Source of the DNA: Rhodocyclaceae bacterium | Lineage (GTDB): Bacteria > Pseudomonadota > Gammaproteobacteria > Burkholderiales > Rhodocyclaceae | NCBI GenBank assembly: GCA_016791115.1 | Contig: JAEUNL010000061.1 | Coordinates: 85,634 to 149,633, forward strand | DNA length: 64,000 nt | Direction of reading: 5' to 3' | Shown here: positions 17,225 through 26,958 of the stretch, piece after piece | Position numbering within the stretch: the first letter of the stretch is position 1 | Layout of the letters: every line of letters starts with the position of its first letter | Notes under the pieces: generated by a model | The model's database searches: none | Told to the model about the DNA's origin: nothing | The model's input: the letters and a program-made list of their open reading frames with translations, nothing else | Position numbers and translations under genes: made by a program

Positions 17225-18377
17225 GGCTCCCCCTCGCTTCCTTGATCGCGTCCTTGTAGATGGAAATCAACATTCGGTAGTTCTCGTCGGCAGAGTAGTG
17301 GGTTTCGAATTCATTGCGCGCGTTCGCGCCCATCTCGCGCATCCTCGCCGGATTGGCGAGGGCCCACCGCATCCGGTCCGCAAGACTGCTCGCATCGCCA
17401 GGGTCGAAGAGCAGACCAGTTACGCCGTCCCGAACCAGTTCGGCCATCGCGCCGAGTCGGCTCGCGATCACCGGCAGCCCGCACGCGAATGCCTCGACCA
17501 GCGTACGGGGAAAATTCTCGTACCAAATGCTGGGCATCACGAGGCACTCCGCCCCCAGCATTTCCTCGCGGACCATCGCGGGGTCGATGCTGCCAAGCAA
17601 CCGAACGTTTCCCAGCCCTGCGAGCAGATCGGCTTGATCCCCCTCGCCTGCCACGCGGACATCCGCCTCGGGAACGGCTGCACAGGCGCCGGACAGAACG
17701 CGAATGCCCTTCTCGGGTGACAGGCGTCCGACGAACAGGATGCCCTTTCGCGTGCGAACCTCCGGCTCGGGCAGGTCCACAAAATTCGGTTTGACGACGA
17801 CCTTGTGCGCAGGCAAACCGCCGTCGATGAACTTGCGCCTGCAAAATTCGTTGAGTGCAACGAACCGCGACACGTGGTGCGCAAGGGTGCCGGCGTATCG
17901 GTGCACCACCAACATGGCCGACAGAACCGCCGTTTGAAGGCGGGAGTTCCGGTAGCATCCATGAATCAGCGCCGGCACGGGCGCCCGGCCAAGGCAATCC
18001 TCGCAGACCCGCCCCTCTCGCAGGAACATCGCCTGCGGACACAGCCAGCGAAAGTTGTGGAATGTCTGGACGATGGGCACGCCGAGGTCGCCGAGTGCAC
18101 TGTAGACCGAGGGCGAAATCAGCGGAAACGTGTTGTGAATGTGAGCCACGTCCGGCTGAAACCGCTCCACGACCGCCTTGATCGCCGCCCGTGTCGGGCG
18201 CGACCAGACCGTTTGCATGGCAAGGCTGGCCTGACCCATTTCAGCGATCTCGGTGTTGTACCGCTCGAACAGTTCGACTTGATCACCGGCGGAGCGCAGC
18301 AGGTCGACTTCGCTATCGACCACTGCATCTTCGCCGCCCCGCTGTTGATAGCGGCAATGCACGATCAAAACACGCAT
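17214..18377 (-). CDS. Glycosyltransferase family 4
   Basis: The product is 387 residues with a GT-B fold. The N-terminal half holds RVLIVHCRYQQRGGEDAVV, VAHIHNTFPLISPS and QTFHNFRWLCPQAM. CEDCLGRAPV and an HGCY segment match GT4 enzymes that have a Cys-rich insert. The donor half contains GILFVGRLSPEKGI and MPSIWYENFPRTLVEAFACG (E-x7-E nucleotide-sugar motif). It adds a hexose to the EPS repeat unit at the inner membrane; the sugar is unknown. The ATG at 18377 leaves one base after the upstream gene's stop. Confidence 0.9.
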   Translation of the reverse strand: MRVLIVHCRYQQRGGEDAVVDSEVDLLRSAGDQVELFERYNTEIAEMGQASLAMQTVWSRPTRAAIKAVVERFQPDVAHIHNTFPLISPSVYSALGDLGVPIVQTFHNFRWLCPQAMFLREGRVCEDCLGRAPVPALIHGCYRNSRLQTAVLSAMLVVHRYAGTLAHHVSRFVALNEFCRRKFIDGGLPAHKVVVKPNFVDLPEPEVRTRKGILFVGRLSPEKGIRVLSGACAAVPEADVRVAGEGDQADLLAGLGNVRLLGSIDPAMVREEMLGAECLVMPSIWYENFPRTLVEAFACGLPVIASRLGAMAELVRDGVTGLLFDPGDASSLADRMRWALANPARMREMGANARNEFETHYSADENYRMLISIYKDAIKEARGSHAR

Positions 18378-18378
18378 G

Positions 18379-19512
18379 CTAGGCCGCCAACGCCAGTTCG
18401 ATGCCCGCAACGAACCGGGATGCCATGTTGTCGATCGTGTAGCGGCTCGACGACAGCTCGCATCCAGCCTGCAGACGCTGCAGATACGCCGGCTGCGACA
18501 GCACCTTGCCTACCGCGCTGACGTAGGCATCCGCATCATTCGGCGTCATCAAACCATTGACGCCATCTTCGAGATAGGCGATCTCGGGCGAATGCAAGCG
18601 GCAGTCGGTCGTGATGATCGGCGAGCGGGCGACAAAGGAATCCAGGATGCCAAGACCCACCAGCCCGGGATTCAGGAAAACGTCGGCCAGTGCAAGAAGG
18701 GCGGCCTTGTCGCGCCCATGCCGGCTGCCGGCATACCGCAGCCAGGGGTTGCAGGAGAGCGCAGCTTCGACGACGCCGCGATCCGGGCCTTCACCGACGA
18801 TGACGAGCACGAAACCGGGCACGTCCTGGGCAACCCTGCGTCCGGCCTCGAGCAGGAAGTCAAGCCGCTTCTCGGCATACAAGGAACCGAGGAACAAACC
18901 GACCTTCGCGTCACGCTCGATGCGCAGCTCCCGGCGCATGGCATCGCGCGCCTGCGAATCGATCGATTCGATGTCGCGTGCCATGGCCGCCGTATCGACC
19001 GCGTTGTCCACGACCGTTACGCGATCCGGGTCGAAACCCGCCTCAACCACGAAGGACCGGGAGAGCGCCGTGTACGCGAACCACCAGTCGACCCGGCGGG
19101 TCGTCCAGCGTTTGAATTGTTCCGTCCAGTGATCCGTTCGGGAAGCCTGCATGTTTTTCCCGTGCCCCCAAAACGCGAAACGGCGTGGCCGCAAGAGCGA
19201 CAAGGCCAACAAATTGAACACCAGCTTGTTTTCTTGTGTCGCGATCACGAGATCCGAGCTTCCGGTTGCACGGTGAAAGTTCTGCCAGCACACCCTGTCG
19301 CCGAATAGATACACGCTCTCCAGACGTTCGGCCCATTCGACATGCCCCGCATCGTTCTTTGCGCGCTCGCCTTGTGTGGGATCACCGTACAAGAGTCGCA
19401 GACGGATTCCCCGCGCGGACAGCATCTCCCTCATGCGCTCGAAAAGCGGGACTCGATAATGTGTCATGCGACGCTGGATGATGGAGACTTCCGGTGACAT
19501 CGGCATCAGCAT
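18379..19512 (-). CDS. Glycosyltransferase (GT-B fold, GT4-like)
   Basis: The protein is ~377 residues. The N-terminal half contains SIIQRRMTHYRVPLFERM and AFWGHGKNMQ, which is typical of GT4-type transferases acting on EPS repeat units. The C-terminal half holds VGLFLGSLYAEKRLD, VIVGEGPDRG and FLNPGLVGLGILDSFVARSP, the donor-binding E-x7-E-like region, here with D instead of the second E. Several in-frame ATGs exist (19512, 19506, 19500) and a TTG at 19551 that would overlap the methyltransferase; no ribosome site decides between them. Confidence 0.85.
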   Translation of the reverse strand: MLMPMSPEVSIIQRRMTHYRVPLFERMREMLSARGIRLRLLYGDPTQGERAKNDAGHVEWAERLESVYLFGDRVCWQNFHRATGSSDLVIATQENKLVFNLLALSLLRPRRFAFWGHGKNMQASRTDHWTEQFKRWTTRRVDWWFAYTALSRSFVVEAGFDPDRVTVVDNAVDTAAMARDIESIDSQARDAMRRELRIERDAKVGLFLGSLYAEKRLDFLLEAGRRVAQDVPGFVLVIVGEGPDRGVVEAALSCNPWLRYAGSRHGRDKAALLALADVFLNPGLVGLGILDSFVARSPIITTDCRLHSPEIAYLEDGVNGLMTPNDADAYVSAVGKVLSQPAYLQRLQAGCELSSSRYTIDNMASRFVAGIELALAA

Positions 19513-19528
19513 CGAACGGATCGGACCA

Positions 19529-20230
19529 TCATGCCAACGGTCGTCGCGCAACGACCTGCACGCCGGAACTCAAAAGCCCGGGCCAGAGGCGGCTCGCGGG
19601 CCCGAGAACGCCGAAACCCGTGTGCCGGACAATATCGAACCCGGCTTTCACGAGAAGCAGGGACAACGAACGAAAAGTAAAGTAATGCAGGTGCCCGCCA
19701 TCGAACAGGATGTCACTTCCGAGCCCTTCGTTGGGTTGGGACGTCGACGGAAACCGTCCGGCCGCGAGCAGCAACCTCTTCTTGATGAAGGCCACATTCG
19801 GCGTATTGATCACCGCAACCCCGCCAGGTTTAAGTACGCGCAGCATTTCCTCGGCGGCGCGATAGACATCCGGCACATGCTCGATGACGTCTGCACTGAC
19901 AATGACGTCGATGCTTTGTGCCGGAATCCCGGACATGTCTTCCGCGCTGCCGAGAACGGGTTGAAACGGCAGGCTGGAAAGGTTCGCGCATGATTGATCG
20001 AGCCGGGACCGGGAGTACTCGAGGCCGACGAATTGGCGGAACCGGTCTCGGAGGCGCAACAGTAGCCGTCCGTCGCCACAACCGACATCGAGCACGCAAT
20101 ATGCAGGCGGCGCGTCCTTCAATATCGCAGCCACCCTGTCCCGCGGCCACGATCGTGGATCCGCATCCGCGTGCTCGTCCGATATCGTGGCTGTGCCGTA
20201 CATTCGATCGTACTTTTGATCAAGGCTCAT
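19529..20230 (-). CDS. Class I SAM-dependent methyltransferase
   Basis: This 233-residue methyltransferase shows motif I VLDVGCGDGRLLLRL, acidic loop VGLEYS, motif II DVIVSADVIEHVPD and LKPGGVAVINTPN. It resembles methyltransferases of polysaccharide clusters that modify sugars or terminate chains. It stands between the glycosidase gene and two glycosyltransferase genes in the EPS operon, so a sugar O-methyltransferase is the simplest guess; the substrate is not visible. Confidence 0.85.
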   Translation of the reverse strand: MSLDQKYDRMYGTATISDEHADADPRSWPRDRVAAILKDAPPAYCVLDVGCGDGRLLLRLRDRFRQFVGLEYSRSRLDQSCANLSSLPFQPVLGSAEDMSGIPAQSIDVIVSADVIEHVPDVYRAAEEMLRVLKPGGVAVINTPNVAFIKKRLLLAAGRFPSTSQPNEGLGSDILFDGGHLHYFTFRSLSLLLVKAGFDIVRHTGFGVLGPASRLWPGLLSSGVQVVARRPLA

Positions 20231-20302
20231 TGTTTTCCCGCGTTCCGATCAAGCATGGGACATTGCAGGTACGCGGCCAGGCAACGTGCACAGCGGCTGC
20301 CA

Positions 20303-21508
20303 TTAGGGACGCAGAAGTGCAGGCGTGCCGGAGAATTCGATCTCATTGCCAATCAGGGGCACCTCCTGCTCGCCGGCAAAGGAAACACGATTGAACCCGC
20401 CCAGCTCGGTTCGATCAACTTTCCGCGTACCGGACACCGACCACACAATCAGGTTCCTTGTAATCCCGCGCCGGACGCTGCATCGATAGATCCCCGCGCT
20501 TTCGCGACACGACACCTCGTCGGCACCGCCGAGCCAGCGCGCTGCGACTGCGAAGGCTTCGCCCACGTCCTTGACCTTTCCCGTATCCGGTTCGATCACA
20601 CCCATTCTGCGGTTGTTCCAGGCGTACTGGAACGCGCGCTCGATCCCGAGAGAAGCCTGGACCACAAACGAGCGCAGCAGGAAATCGCGGGCCGTCGAGG
20701 CGTTCAGCACCTTGTAGCGCGAGTCGTTGGCAACCTGTGAGTTCGCGATGTACCAGCCAAACTCGGTATTCCAGAGCGGAACCGAGGCAGCCCCTTTCGA
20801 GACCAACACGTTCCGAATCTCGCGAACGATCGGCACCACCGCTTCGGGAGGTTCGTGCGCCAGGGTGTAGAGGTGGAAACCGATCGCATCGACACAGGAA
20901 AGAACCTCTTTGTCGAGGAAATCCGCCAGCCAGCGCACGCCCTGCATCTGGTCTGTCGCCGCTGCTCCCACCACTTTGGCGGCCGGATCGATCTGTTTGA
21001 TGATCGCATATGCGGAGCAGGTCAATCGCTTCAGATCCGCCGTGGTTCCTCCAAAGAACAGGGCGCGATTCGGCTCGTTCCAGATTTCATACGCTGCAAT
21101 GCGCCCGCGGTATCGTCTTACGACCGTTCGGACGTACTCTTCCCAGTCTGCCATCAACCTTGGAGGCATGGAGTTTCCCGGCCCGTATGCCGAGGCGCGC
21201 TCCGGATCGGAGGACGCCCACTTGGGCGTGAGGCCAAGCGGATAGAGAATCTCTAGATTGGCTTGCCGCGCATCTGCGACGGCAACATCCATCGCCTCGA
21301 AGGCCCAGGCGCCTTTCGCGGGCTCGAGATAGTTCCATCCCAAGCGCGCATCCCACAGTCGCAATGACCCGATTGACGCACTGACCGCAAGCGGCTTCTT
21401 GCCGGCATCATGAAAATGCGTACCGATGAACGCGCGATCCACCTCAGCGTAAGCAGTTACGCTGCCCGCAACGATTCCGATGAGAAAAAGCAGCAGTCGC
21501 TTGATCAT
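20303..21508 (-). CDS. Secreted glycoside hydrolase of clan GH-A type
   Basis: The 401-residue precursor has a signal peptide (MIKRLLLFLIGIVAGSVTAYA). The mature protein is a (beta/alpha)8 barrel: YEIWNEPN gives the acid/base Glu, and LWNTEFGWYI supplies the nucleophile Glu of clan GH-A (GH5/GH39-like). It would cleave a glycan in the periplasm or outside the cell, probably the EPS made by the same operon, for length control or release. Its ATG overlaps the stop of the O-antigen-ligase-like gene in an ATGA junction, so the two are translationally coupled. The family within clan GH-A cannot be fixed by eye. Confidence 0.85.
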   Translation of the reverse strand: MIKRLLLFLIGIVAGSVTAYAEVDRAFIGTHFHDAGKKPLAVSASIGSLRLWDARLGWNYLEPAKGAWAFEAMDVAVADARQANLEILYPLGLTPKWASSDPERASAYGPGNSMPPRLMADWEEYVRTVVRRYRGRIAAYEIWNEPNRALFFGGTTADLKRLTCSAYAIIKQIDPAAKVVGAAATDQMQGVRWLADFLDKEVLSCVDAIGFHLYTLAHEPPEAVVPIVREIRNVLVSKGAASVPLWNTEFGWYIANSQVANDSRYKVLNASTARDFLLRSFVVQASLGIERAFQYAWNNRRMGVIEPDTGKVKDVGEAFAVAARWLGGADEVSCRESAGIYRCSVRRGITRNLIVWSVSGTRKVDRTELGGFNRVSFAGEQEVPLIGNEIEFSGTPALLRP

Positions 21509-22932
21509 CGTCGTTTGACCCCAAGATGCCGACTCAGACCGAGTGCGACGACAAGCGCACCTGTCGCCGTGCTGGACGTTCCTCCAAACGACTTCTCGGC
21601 GACGCCTTGCAGAACGCCGAATCCGAGGAAGCCGATACATATCGACGTTACGATCAACGCATCGTCAGAGCGATCTCGAAATCCGCGGACGATTCGCACG
21701 ACCAGCCAAAGGATGCAAACCAGCAGTACGGTCGTCCCAACTACACCAACGTTAAGCAGATTTTCGAGCAAAGCGTTGTGAGCCGAACCGGTTGTTCCGC
21801 CCCAAAAATTGGACCACCCGTGCGAGATCAGTTCGCGCGAGGCGCCAAGACCGTATCCAAACCACGGCTTTGCGAGCCAGGACTGATAGGCAAACTCCCA
21901 GATCGCCAAGCGACCGGTAAGGTTACGAACGTCCGCACCGTGCGACGTGCGGGAGAGGCTGCTGACGCCAAGCTCCAACAATTGATCTGTGACATCGGCG
22001 AGAAACCCGATGAATGCCAACGTGGTCGCGAATATTGCAATCAAGGCAGTCAGTCGAGGTCGCACGACCGCCGTAACCAGGAGAACGGCAGCCACCAGGG
22101 CAAGCATGGACGTACGACTACCGCTCAGGTAAAGCGCAATGCCTCCAGAGAGAACACACACCGCATAGATTGCCCAGGCTCGCGCAAATGGCACCCGAAC
22201 CCGCTCCCAGTACATGGCGGCCAGTGCACTGAGAATGCCGATTGAAGTCACCGCCCCGAGCGAATTCGGGGAGCCGAAGAGTCCTCCGATTCGCCCACCT
22301 CCTGCTGTCTCCGCCGATACGACGAGAGTAGGAGATATGACATACAGCGCCACCGAAACCAGAGATCCCATACCGAGAACGAGAGCGATTGCCCCAACGA
22401 TCTGAATCCCCCGGTCTATCGGCAGTCGTGAGAGTGACCAGCCGACCAACGCCAGACTCATCAGGGCAAATCCGGTGTAAGCGGTAGTCCACTTGTCAAA
22501 GCTATAAACAATGCTCAACCACGCAACGAGCACGTAGAAAAGATACACCTTGACGGGCCCTTCTCCGCCGAGAGCGGGAGTCCTTACAAGCGTGGCCATG
22601 CTCGCGACCACAGCAAGGCCATAACAGAGCCCTTTCAGAGCGAGGTATGGTGCATTCCCGCCCACGCTTCGCAAGGACAGATCAATTGCTGCCAACGCGA
22701 ACGTGAAGATCCAGACATGCATTGCATTGCTGCCGGTCCAAACAATTATCAACAGCGCAATGCCGCACACGCTGAAGGAGATAAGTGCAAGGAAAACACT
22801 TACCGCCCAGAATGAATCCGCAAACACGAGAGAGACCAATGCGCCAACGCAAGCAAGAAAGAAAACGACGAAGATCGCCCTCGTAAGACTTCTGTCGTAT
22901 TGAGACCGAGCAGCCGTTACTAGCGTCCGCAT
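21505..22932 (-). CDS. O-antigen ligase/polymerase family protein (Wzy-like)
   Basis: This 475-residue integral membrane protein has ~10-12 hydrophobic helices. Its large periplasmic loop near residues 330-420 carries GRLAIWEFAYQSWLAKPWFGYGLG and SAHNALLENLLNVG, the conserved H(S/N)xxL segment of the Wzy_C/WaaL family. In an EPS operon with a flippase and Wzz-like EpsF it is most probably the polymerase that joins repeat units in the periplasm. The ATG at 22932 follows AGGAGAGCGCA and overlaps the flippase gene by 13 bases. Confidence 0.88.
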   Translation of the reverse strand: MRTLVTAARSQYDRSLTRAIFVVFFLACVGALVSLVFADSFWAVSVFLALISFSVCGIALLIIVWTGSNAMHVWIFTFALAAIDLSLRSVGGNAPYLALKGLCYGLAVVASMATLVRTPALGGEGPVKVYLFYVLVAWLSIVYSFDKWTTAYTGFALMSLALVGWSLSRLPIDRGIQIVGAIALVLGMGSLVSVALYVISPTLVVSAETAGGGRIGGLFGSPNSLGAVTSIGILSALAAMYWERVRVPFARAWAIYAVCVLSGGIALYLSGSRTSMLALVAAVLLVTAVVRPRLTALIAIFATTLAFIGFLADVTDQLLELGVSSLSRTSHGADVRNLTGRLAIWEFAYQSWLAKPWFGYGLGASRELISHGWSNFWGGTTGSAHNALLENLLNVGVVGTTVLLVCILWLVVRIVRGFRDRSDDALIVTSICIGFLGFGVLQGVAEKSFGGTSSTATGALVVALGLSRHLGVKRR

Positions 22933-24209
22933 TGCGCTCTCCTGGTGAGCAAGCGCAGCGAGAAGAGCCATGCGGCGAGTTCGGCCAGCGACAACCCCCA
23001 AAGCGCCCCCACTGCTCCGGCCTGGAGTATCAGCGACGGTATCGATACCATCGCCACCAATGCCCCGATCAAGCCTTGCCAGACAAGATCGCCGAACCTC
23101 GCCATTGATCGTAAACCGACTGATGAGACGGAGCGCAACGCGGTAATGAGAAATACGGTGCCCCACGACACAACCATTGCCAGATCAAAATGGAAGTGCC
23201 GCGCACCAATCGCGGCGAACACAGTCTCCGCACCAAGTGCCGCTAGCCCTGTCCAGACAAATACCAGGAGACCGGAGAATTGATAAGAACGCGTCAGGAT
23301 CCGTTGGAAGCTCAAATCCTCTCCAACTGAGATGCGCCTCGCCAAACCGGGCATGATTCCTTTGGCAACCCCGGTGAAAAGCGTTTGAAGGGGAGCAAAA
23401 ACAACCCGAACGGCAGACAGGGAGCCCAGTGCCGCCGCACCGAGTAGCGTCGCCACAAAATAGATGTAGCTTTGGCTTTGTACCCAACTCAGCATAGATG
23501 CCCCAAGGGATCGCGACCCGCTCCTCACCAAATGGAGAATCAGTCCGATGCGCCGCAATCTGATGGGGTGAAGCGGCAAAATGGCCAACGACAGGCAATA
23601 AACGATGACGGGCGTCGCCAAAGTGAGGAGCGCTGTAGAGCCATTCAAGTGTTGTTTGGCTGGAACCAACAAGACATAGAGCGTGAGGATACTGGCAGCC
23701 GAAGCTAGAACATCGACAGCGATCATTGACGGGAGCCTTCGTTCCACAAGGAGCAGCATTCGAACGCTTTCGCGCAGCGAGACCGCTAATGTTCCTGCGC
23801 CAACCACCAGAGCAAATCCCAGCCTCTGCCCTTCAGGCACATCTAGGGCCGACGATCCAGCTAACACGAGCGCTATGACCACCATCGAGGCCATCACGCT
23901 GAATACCAGCACCGCAGGCAGGAGAACCGAAACATACCTTCCGGCAACGCGTGTTCCATATCGCCCTGCAGCAACCGTTATCGGCACTGTCAGAAGCGAA
24001 TCGACAATGCTGAGTGCGAACATCTGAACCGACACGCCGAGCGCGAACACGCCATATTCAGATGGCCCCAAGGGGGGAATTAGGCTCAGCGCAATAATGA
24101 ATGCGGTTGCGCTCTGAACAATCTGGACGAGTAGGCTCGCCTGAATGCGCCCTATCCTCAAAGCCGTATGTCTGGTAGTGAACGGGCAGGATTCTTCATT
24201 TATCCACAT
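22920..24209 (-). CDS. Polysaccharide flippase (Wzx-like, MOP superfamily)
   Basis: The protein (429 residues) has about 12 membrane helices spread along the whole length, including LVQIVQSATAFIIALSLIP (TM1) and YIYFVATLLGAAALGSL. It resembles Wzx/MurJ-type exporters that flip undecaprenyl-linked repeat units across the inner membrane. It lies between gmd and the polymerase gene. No residue decides specificity, and sequence similarity within this superfamily is always weak, so the assignment rests on topology and context. Confidence 0.82.
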   Translation of the reverse strand: MWINEESCPFTTRHTALRIGRIQASLLVQIVQSATAFIIALSLIPPLGPSEYGVFALGVSVQMFALSIVDSLLTVPITVAAGRYGTRVAGRYVSVLLPAVLVFSVMASMVVIALVLAGSSALDVPEGQRLGFALVVGAGTLAVSLRESVRMLLLVERRLPSMIAVDVLASAASILTLYVLLVPAKQHLNGSTALLTLATPVIVYCLSLAILPLHPIRLRRIGLILHLVRSGSRSLGASMLSWVQSQSYIYFVATLLGAAALGSLSAVRVVFAPLQTLFTGVAKGIMPGLARRISVGEDLSFQRILTRSYQFSGLLVFVWTGLAALGAETVFAAIGARHFHFDLAMVVSWGTVFLITALRSVSSVGLRSMARFGDLVWQGLIGALVAMVSIPSLILQAGAVGALWGLSLAELAAWLFSLRLLTRRAQCGR

Positions 24210-24276
24210 TCATCCGCGTAATTACACCTCGGATTCATAGAAACGGAAAACAATGCTGCTTGGCTTGTATGCCCTA

Positions 24277-25365
24277 CTACTCGTGGTAAGCCATGGGCCG
24301 GTAGCCATGTTGCTTGATCAGCGAATCGCGCTCGGAAATGCGCAGATCCTCACGCACCATTTCCTGCACCAATTCCTGGAACGTGGTGCGCGGCTTCCAG
24401 CCAAGCTTCTGGTGGGCCCTGGAAGGATCGCCGAGAAGTGTTTCAACCTCCGTTGGCCGAAAGTACCTCGGATCGACTCGCACGATTGTGTTGCCCGATT
24501 GATCGATTCCCGTTTCGTTCGCCCCGCTGCCCTCCCAGTTGACCTGGATCCCGAGTTCGGCAGCAGCGATCTCGACAAACTGTCGCACCGAGTACTGAAC
24601 ACCCGTTGCGATCACGAAATCCTCGGGGTGCTCCTGTTGCAGCATTAGCCATTGCATCTCGACGTAGTCGCGCGCATGCCCCCAATCACGCAGAGCATTG
24701 AGGTTCCCGAGGTAGACGCAATCCTGAAGACCCAGCTTGATGCGAGCAAGGGCACGCGTGATCTTTCTGGTTACGAAAGTTTCGCCGCGTCGAGGCGACT
24801 CATGATTGAAAAGGATTCCGTTGCATCCGTAGATGCCGTAGGCCTCACGGTAATTGACGGTAATCCAGTAGGCATACAGTTTGGCAACCGCGTATGGGCT
24901 GCGCGGATAGAACGGCGTCGTTTCCTTCTGCGGCACCTCTTGAACGAGTCCGTACAACTCTGAGGTGGAGGCCTGATAGAAACGCGTCTTCTTTTCGAGG
25001 CCGAGAATCCGTATCGCCTCGAGTAATCGCAACGTTCCGATTGCATCGGCATTTGCGGTGTACTCCGGTTCCTCGAAGCTCACGGCAACGTGCGATTGCG
25101 CAGCGAGGTTGTAGAGTTCATCCGGCTGGACCTGTTGCAGAATCCTGATAAGGTTCGTGGAATCGGTGAGGTCGCCGTAGTGCAGGATGAAACGCCTGCC
25201 TTTCTCATGGGGATCGGCGTAGATATGGTCGATGCGATCTGTATTGAAGCTCGACGAACGGCGCTTGATGCCGTGCACCTCGTAGCCCTTGTCCAACAGG
25301 AACTCGGCAAGGTACGAGCCGTCTTGGCCGGTCACGCCAGTGATGAGTGCAACCTTTCGGGTCAT
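24277..25365 (-). CDS. gmd: GDP-mannose 4,6-dehydratase
   Basis: This 362-residue SDR begins [20 protein letters not shown], the GMD signature TGxxGQDGSYL, followed by [13 protein letters not shown] and DRIDHIY. Catalytic [13 protein letters not shown] (ASTSELYG) and [15 protein letters not shown] (Tyr-xxx-Lys) are intact. It converts GDP-mannose (from manC) to GDP-4-dehydro-6-deoxymannose, which Fcl turns into GDP-L-fucose. It is placed in the EPS operon 28 bases after epsI, 12 kb from its partner fcl. Confidence 0.96.
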   Translation of the reverse strand: MTRKVALITGVTGQDGSYLAEFLLDKGYEVHGIKRRSSSFNTDRIDHIYADPHEKGRRFILHYGDLTDSTNLIRILQQVQPDELYNLAAQSHVAVSFEEPEYTANADAIGTLRLLEAIRILGLEKKTRFYQASTSELYGLVQEVPQKETTPFYPRSPYAVAKLYAYWITVNYREAYGIYGCNGILFNHESPRRGETFVTRKITRALARIKLGLQDCVYLGNLNALRDWGHARDYVEMQWLMLQQEHPEDFVIATGVQYSVRQFVEIAAAELGIQVNWEGSGANETGIDQSGNTIVRVDPRYFRPTEVETLLGDPSRAHQKLGWKPRTTFQELVQEMVREDLRISERDSLIKQHGYRPMAYHE

Positions 25366-25393
25366 GAGAGAACTTTCATAAGATTGAATGCGA

Positions 25394-26089
25394 CTAGGCG
25401 CCGAATCGCCCGGCAAGTCGCAGGCGGGTATCTGCATCGACGGATTTCAACATGTCCGCGATGAACCTGTCTTGAAGCCGGTATGCGCTTTCGGTCGATC
25501 GGTCTATAGACGAAACGCGAACCAGCATGCCGTCGGGAACGGTTCCTTTAAGACCGTAGGCGATCTGGGTGAGCTTGCGGCCCACGCCAGGCAGGGTCGC
25601 CTTGTCCCCGATGGTGATCCAGTAGGTGATGGGTTCGTTCCTCGGCCCCTGCACGGCAACCAATCGCCTGACCACGAGGTCGCCATAGTCAACAACCGCT
25701 TTCGAAACGACATTCGAATGAACCTGGAAACCTTGCGAGGAATAGCAATACTCCGGTCTGTGCACCTGGGATTCGTCGTTGCTCTGGTCCCCGCCATAAG
25801 CGATGCTGAGCATGATCCGCTGCCCCGACCCATTGACGTAGGTACGGGAGAGGGTCTGGTTGTAGATCTTGTTCAACTTGGCCTGCACGTCGGGGCTGAC
25901 GGCTATCGGAGCGACGGATGCATCTACCTGCCATTCGCCGAAAGCGATTGGGATGGATCTTTCCAGATCGATCCGGGCCTTTTGGTCCACGATGCGTACG
26001 GTGGGGCGCGCCGCGATTGCGAGCCCCGCGGCAACGACCATGGCGATCCCGATGAAGACCCCGCGCCGCATGGCGCCTGAGATGTTCAT
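25394..26089 (-). CDS. epsI: EpsI, exosortase-B-associated protein
   Basis: This 231-residue protein has an N-terminal membrane anchor ([20 protein letters not shown] region) and a periplasmic EpsI domain. Typical elements are [46 protein letters not shown] (Cys/His-rich, conserved) and [10 protein letters not shown]. EpsI proteins travel with or are fused to exosortases; function is unknown but needed for EPS in Methylobacillus. The ATG overlaps the xrtB stop in an ATGA junction; another ATG six codons on is possible. Confidence 0.93.
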   Translation of the reverse strand: MNISGAMRRGVFIGIAMVVAAGLAIAARPTVRIVDQKARIDLERSIPIAFGEWQVDASVAPIAVSPDVQAKLNKIYNQTLSRTYVNGSGQRIMLSIAYGGDQSNDESQVHRPEYCYSSQGFQVHSNVVSKAVVDYGDLVVRRLVAVQGPRNEPITYWITIGDKATLPGVGRKLTQIAYGLKGTVPDGMLVRVSSIDRSTESAYRLQDRFIADMLKSVDADTRLRLAGRFGA

Positions 26090-26952
26090 GCCGTCTTTCC
26101 TGTGCGGAATGCCATGCGCAACACACCATCGAACGCAAAGAGCATGAGTAGCGCGGCGATGAAGAGCACCATGCCGGCAAATCCGTGGATGAAGCCCTGC
26201 CCGGCCTCGTCGCCCATATGGTAGGTCACAAGGACGAGAATCATCACGCGCACGATGTTTGCCGCAAACGCAATCGGCAAAATGCTGAGAAGGATCAGGC
26301 CGATGTGAAGGTACGAGCGATACCGCATCAGATAGAGATAGAGCAATCCGAGTGCGCTGAGACTGAACATCGAGTTCAGGCCCGAGCAGGCATCTGCAAC
26401 CAGCAGTTGATATTGCCCGACATTCAGAATTACACCGCTGCGGGCGATGGGATAGCCGGTCGCGTAAAGGATCGATTCGGCGACTGCGGAAACTGTCTGC
26501 TTCAAGGGTCCCGTCGCAGCATCCACGATGAGACCCGGCAGTGGAATCGCAAACGCAAAGAACAGCACCGGGAACCAAAGCGCGCGCACGCCCGGCCAGC
26601 CTTTCATGGCAAGCAGCACGCCGAATGCGACGGGAATGAACGATCCGATATCGAGCAACGGTATGGATTGCGAACGGCCGAGGATGTATCCCAGCAACCC
26701 GATCAGCAACAGGAGCCAGCCGATGCCCGGCCTCGGATCGCCTTCTGAAACCAGGAAGAACTGCCGCTTGTCCCAGAGCAGCCAGATCACAACGGCCACG
26801 ATGAGCGGGCCATGCGCCTGCTCTTCCGTTTCCCAGATCGTTCGGGAGAAGGTCAGGAAAGTGGGCAGGTAGAGCGCACAAAGGCCGATTGCGACCGGAG
26901 CCCAACCCATCCAAACGCGTTGGGCCGGACCGTTTCCAGTTGCCGTGATCAC
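26086..26952 (-). CDS. xrtB: Exosortase B (EpsH)
   Basis: This 288-residue polytopic membrane protein has the exosortase catalytic triad: Cys in VADACSGLNSMFSLSALGLL, Arg in AANIVRVMILV and His in FIHGFAGMVLF. It presumably cuts PEP-CTERM tails, such as that of the protein at 31432, and transfers the product to an acceptor at the cell surface. The GTG start at 26952 is only 6 bases after epsG; ATG at codon 15 (26910) is an alternative but would cut into the first hydrophobic segment. It is part of the epsE-F-G-xrtB-epsI run. Confidence 0.95.
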   Translation of the reverse strand: MITATGNGPAQRVWMGWAPVAIGLCALYLPTFLTFSRTIWETEEQAHGPLIVAVVIWLLWDKRQFFLVSEGDPRPGIGWLLLLIGLLGYILGRSQSIPLLDIGSFIPVAFGVLLAMKGWPGVRALWFPVLFFAFAIPLPGLIVDAATGPLKQTVSAVAESILYATGYPIARSGVILNVGQYQLLVADACSGLNSMFSLSALGLLYLYLMRYRSYLHIGLILLSILPIAFAANIVRVMILVLVTYHMGDEAGQGFIHGFAGMVLFIAALLMLFAFDGVLRMAFRTGKTA

Positions 26953-26958
26953 GACTAA

